A stretch of DNA of 6,669 nucleotides from an uncultured Clostridiaceae bacterium (GTDB lineage Bacteria; Bacillota; Clostridia; Clostridiales; Oxobacteraceae). This document shows positions 1 through 5,907 of this stretch, piece by piece (within the stretch, counting starts at the first letter, position 1; each line of letters begins with the position of its first letter). The notes beneath the pieces are model-generated. The model was not told where the DNA came from. It ran no database searches and was given only the letters and a program-made list of their open reading frames with translations. Position numbers and translations under genes: made by a program. Location of the stretch: NCBI GenBank assembly GCA_937900065.1, contig CALCDS010000035.1, positions 1 to 6,669 of the forward strand, written 5' to 3'.

Positions 1-48
1 AATTTTATCGATAGCTGATATTTACAATATATAAGAGTCTATACCACG

Positions 49-80
49 AAGGTAGAGCATTTGCTCTACCTTTTTATTAT
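49..80 (+). terminator. Rho-independent terminator of an upstream plus-strand transcript
   Basis: GGTAGAGCA (51-59) pairs perfectly with TGCTCTACC (62-70). Flanking AA (49-50) and TT (71-72) can extend the stem, and TTTTTATTAT follows. The T tract lies only on the right side, so the hairpin works for plus-strand transcription. It closes a transcript whose gene lies off the left edge. Bases 1-48 hold no gene that I can support. Confidence 0.85.
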
Positions 81-113
81 TAACAAAGCAAAAAACATAG
101 GCAAACTTCCTTG

Positions 114-130
114 ATGTTTTGCCAAAACAT
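114..130. repeat. Perfect inverted repeat, candidate operator
   Basis: ATGTTTT-GCC-AAAACAT is a 7-bp perfect inverted repeat around a 3-base centre, about 45 bases before the S-subunit start codon. It overlaps the best -35 candidate (TTGCCA, 119-124), where a repressor site would be expected. It could also form a weak RNA hairpin, but it is AT-rich and no clear T tract follows. No known regulator motif was recognised. Confidence 0.4.
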
Positions 131-147
131 TTTAGTCGTTATTTTAT
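119..147 (+). promoter_or_regulatory. Candidate sigma-A promoter of the S-subunit/methyltransferase operon
   Basis: The -35 candidate is TTGCCA (119-124, 5 of 6 to consensus). After a 17-base spacer, the -10 candidate is TTTTAT (142-147, 4 of 6). An overlapping alternative -10 is TATATT (145-150), which would give a 20-base spacer. Transcription would start near 154, leaving a leader of about 20 bases, too short for a riboswitch downstream of this promoter. Confidence 0.4.
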
Positions 148-173
148 ATTATTGATTTGAGGGGGTTAATAAA

Positions 174-692
174 ATGAAGATCAAAACTAAAGAACTGTCA
201 AGGGCAGGCTTATTTCTCGCATTAGGTTTAATAATCCCATATGTATTTCATATGTTAGGAGGGATGGCAGGCCAGATATTCCTGCCCATGCATCTGCCGG
301 TGATACTGTGCGGCTTCTTGCTCGGAGGAAGATATGGTTTAATAGTCGGAATCATCACGCCGCTTTTAAACTCCCTGCTCACTGGAATGCCTCCCATATA
401 TCCAACAGGAGTTGCTATGGCTTTTGAGCTTGGAACATACGGACTCATATCAGGTTATTTATATAAGAGAAAAAGGATAAATATGTTTATATCATTGATT
501 TCTGCAATGCTTTTGGGTAGACTTGTTTCAGGGGCAGCAAATTATATTCTATTATCAATGATGGGGAAAAAATACATGCTTGAAGTATTTTTAGCATCAT
601 CTTTTATAACTCCGATATGGGGAATTTTGATACAATTGATTTTAATTCCGCTTTTAGTAAAATTAATCAACAGTAATAAGGAAATGAGATAA
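174..692 (+). CDS. ECF transporter S component (substrate-binding membrane subunit), substrate unknown
   Basis: This 172-residue, very hydrophobic protein has about five or six predicted membrane segments (roughly residues 8-30, 35-55, 56-72, 79-98, 103-125 and 138-165). Its length and layout match the integral-membrane S subunits of energy-coupling factor transporters, which bind a vitamin or similar micronutrient and dock on the shared EcfA/A'/T module. The first helix carries a small-xxx-small pattern (G12, A16), the type of surface S subunits use to contact EcfT. A conserved-looking block at residues 37-77 (PMHLP, then LLGGRYG, then LLTGMPPIYP) resembles the family annotated ECF_trnsprt/DUF3816. 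The start is supported by GAGGGGG (159-165), 8 bases upstream. No ATPase or T subunit is encoded here, so a group II arrangement sharing a distant module is inferred. The partner methyltransferase starts 2 bases after the stop. I cannot assign the substrate. Confidence 0.8.
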   Translation: MKIKTKELSRAGLFLALGLIIPYVFHMLGGMAGQIFLPMHLPVILCGFLLGGRYGLIVGIITPLLNSLLTGMPPIYPTGVAMAFELGTYGLISGYLYKRKRINMFISLISAMLLGRLVSGAANYILLSMMGKKYMLEVFLASSFITPIWGILIQLILIPLLVKLINSNKEMR

Positions 693-694
693 TA

Positions 695-1267
695 ATGGAT
701 ACCAGAGAATTCTTTAACAGCGTTGCTTTCAAATGGGATGAGATGTGCAAACATGACACATCTAAACTTAGAAAAATAGTTGAGATGTCATGTTTGAGAA
801 AAGATTCTAAAATACTCGACATAGGCACAGGCACGGGAATTTTAATCAGCTTTCTTTTACAAACATGCCCTGCAAGTATCACTGCTGTTGATATTTCAGA
901 AAACATGATAAAAGTGGCCAGAGAAAAATACAATAACCCCAAAGTCGAATTTATTGCTGAAGATATAATGAAATTCAACCGAACCGGATATGATTATGTT
1001 TTTATATATTCAGCCTATCCTCATTTTAAGGATAAGGACGGCCTGATTAAACATATCTCCAAGCTTACAAATGTCAATGGGAAAATTGTAATCGCACATT
1101 CTGAGGGCAGAGATACTATAAACAGCATGCATCAAAAAAGCGAGTTTGTAAGCAGCGATATTTTGCCTCCAATTAAAGCAACATCCTTTATATTGTCAAA
1201 ATACTTTAAAGTAGATAAAATGATTGACAACAGCGAAATGTATTATATATCCGGAATAAAGAAGTAA
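695..1267 (+). CDS. Class I SAM-dependent methyltransferase, substrate unknown
   Basis: This 190-residue protein is a Rossmann-fold methyltransferase of the Methyltransf_11/25 (UbiE-like) type. Motif I is LDIGTGTG (residues 41-48), the SAM glycine loop. The acidic residue that contacts the SAM ribose is D66 in AVDIS, and a motif II-like EDI occurs at 89-91. The N terminus (REFFNSVAFKWDE) resembles the short helix before the SAM domain in UbiE-like enzymes. The product is small, with little extra domain for recognising a substrate. Its ATG lies 2 bases after the S-subunit stop; the nearest Shine-Dalgarno-like run is a weakly placed AAGGA (679-683), so translational coupling is likely. By context it may methylate the imported compound or a product of it, but this is inference. 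The methyltransferase call is solid; the substrate is unknown. Confidence 0.85.
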   Translation: MDTREFFNSVAFKWDEMCKHDTSKLRKIVEMSCLRKDSKILDIGTGTGILISFLLQTCPASITAVDISENMIKVAREKYNNPKVEFIAEDIMKFNRTGYDYVFIYSAYPHFKDKDGLIKHISKLTNVNGKIVIAHSEGRDTINSMHQKSEFVSSDILPPIKATSFILSKYFKVDKMIDNSEMYYISGIKK

Positions 1268-1272
1268 ACCAA

Positions 1273-1303
1273 GACATCACTTTTCCATGTGGTCTCTGAT
1301 GTC
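1273..1303. repeat. Inverted repeat at the convergent gene junction
   Basis: GACATCA (1273-1279) and TGATGTC (1297-1303) form a 7-bp perfect stem around a 17-base loop. It spans the 3' end of the DUF3842 gene and the gap after the methyltransferase stop. Neither strand has a good U tract after it, so it is at best a weak shared terminator or 3'-end structure. Confidence 0.35.
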
Positions 1304-1696
1304 ATCTATTATTTCTTCTATTATTTCTTTTATTTCCAGATTTCGTGTACCGGGTATATATATGCCGTGCTTTTTAAGGGGTATTATATATTTAACACAA
1401 TTGAGCTGGAAAATGCTTTTAGATATTTCCGCAGTTATTTCACCTTTTATTCCGCCACTGCACATCATGCCGATAGGTCCTATTATGCAATCAAATGTAT
1501 TGTCTTTGCAAAATGAGCATATGGAATTCTCTCCTGTAATTCCTGTATCTGCTCCGGCCTTCATCATATTTGAAGTTGCAGTGGCATTTGTTCCTAGTGC
1601 AATCACATAAACATCGCTGTTTAGTTTTTTCCTTATTCTTTTTATGACTGTAAGTCCAAGCCCCGCTCCTTGGGCATCAAGCACTGCAATTTTCAT
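1277..1696 (-). CDS. DUF3842 family protein
   Basis: This 139-residue soluble protein of unknown function is recognised as DUF3842 by its overall pattern. It has an N-terminal beta strand and glycine-rich turn (IAVLDAQGAGLG, residues 3-14), an ALGTNATATSNMMKAGA block (33-49), TGEN (54-57), GPIG (73-76), GEIT (85-88), and a C-terminal Glu/Ile-rich helix. The glycine-rich turn looks like a Rossmann-type nucleotide-binding loop, but the ligand is unknown. It has five cysteines, C60, C63 (a CxxC), C70, C79 and C100, which could bind metal or act in redox chemistry; this is speculative. The start is supported by AGGGGG (1703-1708), 6 bases upstream. It converges on the methyltransferase with only 9 bases between stops, so the two mRNAs probably overlap. 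No function should be assumed. Confidence 0.75.
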   Translation of the reverse strand: MKIAVLDAQGAGLGLTVIKRIRKKLNSDVYVIALGTNATATSNMMKAGADTGITGENSICSFCKDNTFDCIIGPIGMMCSGGIKGEITAEISKSIFQLNCVKYIIPLKKHGIYIPGTRNLEIKEIIEEIIDDIRDHMEK

Positions 1697-1725
1697 ACTT
1701 TACCCCCTATGCCTTTTTGTTAATA

Positions 1726-1755
1726 AATATATAATCTGAATTTAAAATATGCTAA
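1726..1755 (-). promoter_or_regulatory. Candidate promoter of the DUF3842 gene
   Basis: Read on the minus strand, TTAGCA (1755-1750, 4 of 6 to the -35 consensus) is followed after 18 bases by TATATT (1731-1726, 5 of 6 to the -10 consensus). Transcription would begin near 1719, giving a leader of about 23 bases that includes the ribosome binding site. The region is very AT-rich, so chance matches are likely. Confidence 0.35.
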
Positions 1756-1820
1756 TAAAAAAGGGGCCAAAATAATCAACTTCTGAAAAGCACAACCAGT
1801 AAAATAATGTGCAAATCAAT

Positions 1821-1865
1821 AAAAAAAATAATCCATAATACAACATTATAGCTTTCTTTATGGAT
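1821..1865 (-). terminator. AT-rich hairpin with U8 tract, probable terminator of the sugar transporter operon
   Basis: On the minus strand, ATCCATAA (1865-1858) pairs perfectly with TTATGGAT (1838-1831). After TA, eight Ts follow (1828-1821). The 19-base loop can also form a competing inner hairpin, ATAAT-GTTGT-ATTAT. The stem is weak in GC, but the T tract is long. It lies just past the 22-bp inverted repeat, so the two may act together. Confidence 0.55.
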
Positions 1866-1885
1866 ATTTCAATAGAACTCCCTTA

Positions 1886-1941
1886 AAGGATGGGGGCAAC
1901 ATTTTTTTAAAGAGTCTCGAAAAAATGTTGCCCCCATCCTT
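1886..1941. repeat. Perfect 22-bp inverted repeat with 12-base loop at the end of the transporter operon
   Basis: The left arm (1886-1907) and right arm (1920-1941) are exact reverse complements over 22 bases. The outer part is GC-rich (GGATGGGGGCAAC) and the inner six pairs are A/T only. The loop, 1908-1919, contains GAGTCTC. The repeat begins 13 bases after the stop of the sugar-binding protein gene. For minus-strand RNA only UUU follows the stem before AAGGGAG, so it is not a standard terminator alone. A role as an mRNA 3'-end stabiliser, or as the first half of a tandem terminator with 1821-1865, fits best. A dispersed palindromic repeat is the alternative. Confidence 0.85.
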
Positions 1942-1954
1942 ACTCGCCTTTATT

Positions 1955-2980
1955 TTATTTAGAATAGAAATAATCTACATTGTCTTTAGTCACGATAGTA
2001 ACACCGGTATCTACTGACGGAGGCAGCGGTGTAACTTTAGCAGTTTTCCAATCGCCGTCAATAGGTTTTAACAGATCATGCTTCAGATTGTACAAGTACA
2101 TAGTCCCCCAATAGCCCATATTCCATGTTCCTTGAGCTATTGTAGCATCGATAACCCCGCCTTTAATCTGGTCTAGGGTACCCTTATCAGTATCAAAACT
2201 TACGACGTGGACTTTACCGACTTTGTCTGCCTCTTTTACTGCTGTTGCAACTCCGACACCTGTTGATGCCTCGGTTGCAAATACACCTACCAGATCAGGA
2301 TTTGCCTGCAGTATTCCTGCCGTCACCTGAGCTGATTTTATTTGGTCTGATTCTCCGCTCTGTACTGATACAACTTTCATGTTCGGATATTGTTTTTCTA
2401 TAGTCTCTTTAAACCCTGCCGTTCTTTCCTCATGATTGAGTTGTCCGGGCTGCGTAACAACTGCAACATTGCCTTTCTCCCCTACCAATTTTGCAAGAGC
2501 AATTGCAGCGTTTTGTCCTGCAGAATAGTTTGATGTCGCCAAGAAAGAATAACGCCCTGAAGCCGGTGAATCGGAATCAAATGTAATTACTGGTATTCCC
2601 TGGCTTATTGCCTTATCAATAGGAGCTTTTAGAGCATCGGCATTGATGCATGTCAGCAGGATTCCAGCAGGTTTTTGTGCGATAACCTGTTCAAGCACCG
2701 TAACTTCCTGGTTGATATCATATTCGTTTGCTCCTGTGTATTGTACACTTATGCCAAGATTCTTTCCTGCATCCTCCATGCCTTTATAAGCGCCTTTCCA
2801 ATATGAAATACCGGAAACAAAAGTAACCATTACATACTTTTCATCTTTAGAACCTACCATCACACTCGAATTGCCACTGTTTGCCGTACTGCTCGGAGCA
2901 GCCTTGCCACAGCCTGTCAATGTCATTGTTCCTAATAACATTACAGACATCAGCACTGATAAGAACTTTTTGAATCTCAT
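1955..2980 (-). CDS. Sugar ABC transporter substrate-binding lipoprotein, probably for L-arabinose or a related pentose
   Basis: This 341-residue lipoprotein should capture sugar outside the membrane and hand it to the permease/ATPase encoded upstream. Residues 1-23 form a lipoprotein signal peptide (positive RFKK, hydrophobic core, LTG) with the lipid-modified cysteine at C24. A Ser/Ala/Asn-rich tether of about 20 residues follows. From about residue 49 it is a two-lobe Peripla_BP_4/RbsB-type fold. Expected sugar-contact regions include an aromatic stretch (Y60, W61), FDSDSP (134-139), and a second-lobe SFDTD strand. The start is supported by AGGGGAGG (2988-2995), 7 bases upstream. The gene is last in the order ATPase-permease-binding protein, as in rbsACB. 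It is separated from the permease by 102 bases that may hold extra control elements. The family is certain; the sugar is inferred from araD and the AraR-like box. Confidence 0.9.
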   Translation of the reverse strand: MRFKKFLSVLMSVMLLGTMTLTGCGKAAPSSTANSGNSSVMVGSKDEKYVMVTFVSGISYWKGAYKGMEDAGKNLGISVQYTGANEYDINQEVTVLEQVIAQKPAGILLTCINADALKAPIDKAISQGIPVITFDSDSPASGRYSFLATSNYSAGQNAAIALAKLVGEKGNVAVVTQPGQLNHEERTAGFKETIEKQYPNMKVVSVQSGESDQIKSAQVTAGILQANPDLVGVFATEASTGVGVATAVKEADKVGKVHVVSFDTDKGTLDQIKGGVIDATIAQGTWNMGYWGTMYLYNLKHDLLKPIDGDWKTAKVTPLPPSVDTGVTIVTKDNVDYFYSK

Positions 2981-3012
2981 AAAACGACCTCCCCTTTTCT
3001 TATATTAGGTTC

Positions 3013-3043
3013 TGTTAAAATATAATATTGATTTTGTTTAACA
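3013..3043. repeat. Inverted repeat in the leader of the binding-protein gene
   Basis: TGTTAAA (3013-3019) and TTTAACA (3037-3043) are exact reverse complements 17 bases apart, within the 102-base gap before the binding-protein start. The AT-rich arms make a weak RNA stem. It could be an operator half-site pair for a promoter inside the gap, or chance in AT-rich DNA. Confidence 0.25.
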
Positions 3044-3056
3044 TAACCTTATTAAC

Positions 3057-3068
3057 GGGCTATTGCCC
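3057..3068 (-). other. Small hairpin just after the permease stop
   Basis: GGGC (3057-3060) and GCCC (3065-3068) flank a 4-base loop, 14 bases past the permease stop on the minus strand. Outer CATAA/TTATG segments could extend it. No T tract follows, so it is not a full terminator. A hairpin here could influence mRNA processing between permease and binding protein, whose product is normally needed in excess. Confidence 0.3.
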
Positions 3069-3082
3069 ATTTTATGCATTTG

Positions 3083-4069
3083 TCAATTTTTACCTCTTAA
3101 ATGTGCATATACATCGGCAACCACTGCCAATAGCAACACAACTCCCGATACTAGGCTCTGCCAGTATACAGAAACGTTTAGAAGCACTAGTGCATTATTT
3201 ACAAGTCCAACAAGTATAATTCCAAGCAATGCTCCAAATACAGTCCCTTGCCCTCCGGTAAAACTTGCACCCCCGATTACGGCGCCGGCAATAGCCCTGG
3301 TTTCTGCTCCGTTGCCAGCTGTTGGAGTCGCAACATTAAATCTTGAAAGCGTTATTATGCCGGCAAGCCCTGCAAGGGTTGCACTCAATATATAAACATA
3401 CAGCTTGACTTTGTCCGTATTTATGCCTGATAGCTTTGCTGCCTTTTCATTTGAACCGGTATAATAGACCTGCCTAAACTTTAAGGAATTTCTCAACAAA
3501 TAGTCAAATATGATGACCAATACAAGTAAAATCAAAACAGGATTTGGTATTCCAAGTATCGAGCCCTGGCCTATGGCCTCAAAACTCTTGGATATGCTGC
3601 CTGTACTGATGGGCGAACCCTGTGTGAGTATGTAAGCCAATCCTCTAGATATCTGCATCATTGCAAGCGTTGTTATAAACGGGAAAAGCCCTATCTTCGT
3701 TATAAGCTCTCCTACAAAGCATCCTGCGGCGGCTGACAATAAAATTGCAATAAGACAAGCGAGCCATGCGTTCATGCCTTTTATCATCAAGGTTCCTGCG
3801 ACAACGCTTGAAAAAGCCATTATGGCTCCTACCGAAAGATCGATTCCCCCAAGCACCAGCACCACTGTCATTCCGATAGCGAGGATTGCGTCCATTGACA
3901 GACCTATTAAAGTTGTCGTTATATTGGAAGCTGTCATAAATCCTGGCACAAAAAAAATCATCAAAATAATCAGTAAAAATATGATCAACAATATTGACGC
4001 TTCCCTGAATGCAAATATTCTCCTGAAGAAACTTCTTTTACTGTTAAGGCTTTTATTTTCCTTCTCCAT
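3083..4069 (-). CDS. Sugar ABC transporter permease, RbsC/AraH type
   Basis: This 328-residue inner-membrane protein (BPD_transp_2 family) forms, probably as a homodimer, the channel for sugar passed on by the binding protein. After a basic N-terminal tail (residues 1-22), the first membrane helix spans about 24-42. The family hallmark GGIDLSVGA lies at residues 74-82, and many further hydrophobic helices follow to the C terminus. I chose the ATG at 4069 because GGAGGG (4082-4077) is 7 to 8 bases upstream. The ATG two codons earlier (4075) would be almost on top of that site, and the longer reading to 4114 would overlap the ATPase gene without its own site. The gap to the ATPase stop is 16 bases, so the two are co-transcribed. 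Length and motifs are normal for the family. The sugar is inferred from context. Confidence 0.92.
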   Translation of the reverse strand: MEKENKSLNSKRSFFRRIFAFREASILLIIFLLIILMIFFVPGFMTASNITTTLIGLSMDAILAIGMTVVLVLGGIDLSVGAIMAFSSVVAGTLMIKGMNAWLACLIAILLSAAAGCFVGELITKIGLFPFITTLAMMQISRGLAYILTQGSPISTGSISKSFEAIGQGSILGIPNPVLILLVLVIIFDYLLRNSLKFRQVYYTGSNEKAAKLSGINTDKVKLYVYILSATLAGLAGIITLSRFNVATPTAGNGAETRAIAGAVIGGASFTGGQGTVFGALLGIILVGLVNNALVLLNVSVYWQSLVSGVVLLLAVVADVYAHLRGKN

Positions 4070-4085
4070 ATTCATACCCTCCAAA

Positions 4086-5588
4086 CTACATGCTAATTTT
4101 AGTTCCGGAAGCATAACCCATTATCTTCTCTTCGGTAGCTTCTTCCCAATTCATTTCGCCTACGATCCTTCCCTGGCACATTATCAGTATCCTGTCACAC
4201 AGTCCTAATATTTCAGGAAGTTCAGAAGATATTACAATAATTCCATGACCGCTGTTGCATAGACTCCTTAGCATTTGGTGTATCTCGAATTTAGCTCCGA
4301 CGTCTATTCCTCTTGTGGGCTCGTCAAGCACCAAAACTCTAGGTTCAACACTGAGCCATTTTGCAAGCAGTACTTTCTGCTGATTTCCTCCGCTCAAATT
4401 TATGACAAGTTGATCTAAACTTCTGTATTTGGTATTCATCATTTCTACGTATTTTGTACTTAATTCATCAGTCAAATCGTTTTTGACCATTCCCATCTTG
4501 CTCACTTTTTTAAGAGTTGAAGAAATAATATTGTCTTTTATCTTCATATTCAAGAACAATCCCTGAGTTTTTCTATCTTCAGTAATGTAAACCAATCCGT
4601 TTTCTATTGCCTGTCCCACATTATTCAAGCTCAATTTTTTTCCGAAGAGCCTGACCTCGCCACTGTCAACAGGATCTATACCACATATTCCTCTTGCAAC
4701 CTCGGTTCTTCCCGCACCCATCAATCCGAATATTCCAAGTATCTCCCCATCATATAATTTAAAAGATATATTATCGTAAACCTTTTTATGCGACAGATTA
4801 TCGACCTCTAACATTACATTGCTTCCACTTCTGCCTTTTTCAGGATATATCTGATTCAGTTTCCTGCCTACCATGGATGCAATGACATCTTCTTGAGTTA
4901 CATCCTTGACTTTATCGGTCCTGATAAATTTTCCATCCCTCAGTACCGTGACTTTTTGGCATATCCTGAATATCTCGTTTAATCTGTGGCTTATATACAA
5001 TATCGCGATGTTATTTTTCCTTAACATGTCCAGGTTTTTGAATAACACTTCAACCTCATTTTCAGTAAGCGCGCTTGTCGGTTCATCAAGTATCAAAACT
5101 TTACAATTCATGGACGAAGCCTTTGCTATTTCAACCATCTGCTGCCGCGAAACGCTTAAGTTCCCAACGATTTCATTAGGGTCAATATCAGCATTAAACT
5201 TTTCAAGCACTGACAGAGAATCTCTAACCATTTTCTTTTTATCAACAATTTCAAATGACTTTACAGGAGTATTGCCTATGAATATATTTTCCGCAACCGA
5301 TAAATTAGGGCATAAGTTCAACTCCTGATGCACTATTGAAATGCCTAAGACCTGTGCATCTTTCGGCGATTTAAATATTCGCCTGGCCCCTTCAAAATAT
5401 ATCTCGCCTTTGTCAGGAATCAATGATCCGCTGAGAATATTCATCAATGTGGACTTGCCGGCACCATTTTCTCCACATATCGCATGGATTTCTCCAGGAT
5501 AAACTTTTAAATTGATATCTTCAAGTGCGTAAATACCGTGGAATGATCTGTATATACCTCTTGCTTCCATAATGGGCACATCATCCAT
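4086..5588 (-). CDS. Sugar ABC transporter ATP-binding protein with two nucleotide-binding domains, RbsA/AraG type
   Basis: This 500-residue cytoplasmic ATPase powers sugar import. Domain 1 has Walker A GENGAGKST (residues 39-47), Q-loop Q88, a variant signature LSVSRQQ (144-150), Walker B LILDEP (165-170), and switch histidine H201. Domain 2 has a degenerate Walker A, GLMGAGRT (288-295), in which arginine replaces lysine. It also has a regular signature LSGGNQQ (398-404) and Walker B LVLDEP (419-424). This asymmetry is usual in the RbsA/MglA/AraG/XylG family. The start at 5588 (MDDVPIM) is supported by GGGGGGAT (5595-5602), 8 bases before it; the possible 18-residue extension to 5642 has no clear site. 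It is the first gene of the transporter operon, downstream of the regulatory gap with the AraR-like box. Family certain; arabinose specificity inferred. Confidence 0.94.
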   Translation of the reverse strand: MDDVPIMEARGIYRSFHGIYALEDINLKVYPGEIHAICGENGAGKSTLMNILSGSLIPDKGEIYFEGARRIFKSPKDAQVLGISIVHQELNLCPNLSVAENIFIGNTPVKSFEIVDKKKMVRDSLSVLEKFNADIDPNEIVGNLSVSRQQMVEIAKASSMNCKVLILDEPTSALTENEVEVLFKNLDMLRKNNIAILYISHRLNEIFRICQKVTVLRDGKFIRTDKVKDVTQEDVIASMVGRKLNQIYPEKGRSGSNVMLEVDNLSHKKVYDNISFKLYDGEILGIFGLMGAGRTEVARGICGIDPVDSGEVRLFGKKLSLNNVGQAIENGLVYITEDRKTQGLFLNMKIKDNIISSTLKKVSKMGMVKNDLTDELSTKYVEMMNTKYRSLDQLVINLSGGNQQKVLLAKWLSVEPRVLVLDEPTRGIDVGAKFEIHQMLRSLCNSGHGIIVISSELPEILGLCDRILIMCQGRIVGEMNWEEATEEKIMGYASGTKISM

Positions 5589-5709
5589 ACTCTTATCCCC
5601 CCAAACATATTGAATTTTCAATGCATATATCCGCCCTATCAAATTTTAAAAATGCCCTGACTGTTAAAAACGCCTGGATGTAAAGGGATCAAGCATAACT
5701 TGTTGTATT

Positions 5710-5725
5710 ACTTGTACGTACATCA
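5710..5725. promoter_or_regulatory. AraR-like operator
   Basis: ACTTGTACGTACATCA contains the perfect 10-bp palindrome TGTACGTACA (5713-5722). It agrees with 12 of 16 positions of the Bacillus subtilis AraR box as I remember it (ATTTGTACGTACAAAT), including the whole centre. AraR is a GntR/LacI-type repressor released by L-arabinose. The box lies between araD and the transporter, about 60-75 bases downstream of the start predicted from the 5793-5820 promoter. A weaker -10 candidate, TAGAAT (5743-5738), would put it right at the transcription start. The regulator gene is not in the window. Confidence 0.7.
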
Positions 5726-5792
5726 ACCTTTTCTATAATTCTATTTTTGTTTTGCTTTTCCTGCTATTGTATATAGAAATTTCTTAATTTTT

Positions 5793-5820
5793 ATTATAGA
5801 CTGATAATTTAGATGAGCAA
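5793..5820 (-). promoter_or_regulatory. Candidate sigma-A promoter of the transporter operon
   Basis: On the minus strand, TTGCTC (5820-5815, 4 of 6) is followed after 16 bases by a perfect -10, TATAAT (5798-5793). The start would be near 5786, giving a leader of about 200 bases. The -35 overlaps the 10-bp palindrome AGCAATTGCT (5816-5825), which could bind another regulator. A second TATAAT (5868-5863) has only a poor -35. Confidence 0.5.
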
Positions 5821-5907
5821 TTGCTGTTTAAGCTTTATAAACGATTGGATATATAGTCGTAAATTATAGAAGTATATAATATGACTTAATTTATGTGATT
5901 TAAGATT

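Larger units (their letters stand above)
5589..5907 (-). other. 319-base gene-free regulatory gap between araD and the transporter operon
   Basis: This AT-rich stretch contains no supported gene. On the minus strand it holds a good promoter candidate (5793-5820), the palindrome AGCAATTGCT (5816-5825) overlapping its -35, an AraR-like operator (5710-5725), and a long leader ending in the ATPase ribosome binding site. I found no GC-rich hairpin with a T tract just after araD, so some araD transcripts may read through into the transporter genes. No convincing CcpA (cre) site was found; a stretch near 5835-5850 shares only part of the consensus. Confidence 0.6.

Noticed and set aside
76..173. Riboswitch before the ECF S subunit
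   Set aside because: These operons often have one, but the 98 bases between the upstream terminator and the start codon are too short and AT-rich, and no known aptamer pattern was seen.
1760..1775. AAAAAAGGGGCC run as part of a terminator
   Set aside because: No complementary GGCCCC partner lies nearby to form a stem.
4070..4114. Longer permease start overlapping the ATPase gene by 29 bases
   Set aside because: GGAGGG at 4077-4082 fits the ATG at 4069, and the added residues (LPELKLACSLEG) do not look like the family's N terminus.
4704..4727. Arginine in place of the Walker A lysine in the second ATPase domain, as a possible defect
   Set aside because: A degenerate second Walker A (GAGRT) is normal in the RbsA/MglA/AraG family.
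4906..5328. Long plus-strand open frame inside the ATPase gene, and similar opposite-strand frames in other genes
   Set aside because: They lie antisense to clearly conserved genes, have no convincing ribosome binding sites, and encode nothing recognisable.
5589..5642. 18-residue N-terminal extension of the ATPase
   Set aside because: A strong ribosome binding site precedes the ATG at 5588, and RbsA-type proteins begin close to the first domain; the extension would also cover that site.
5835..5850. CcpA (cre) site in the araD-transporter gap
   Set aside because: The stretch around TATAAACGATTGGATA matches the first half of the consensus but misses several positions in the second half.
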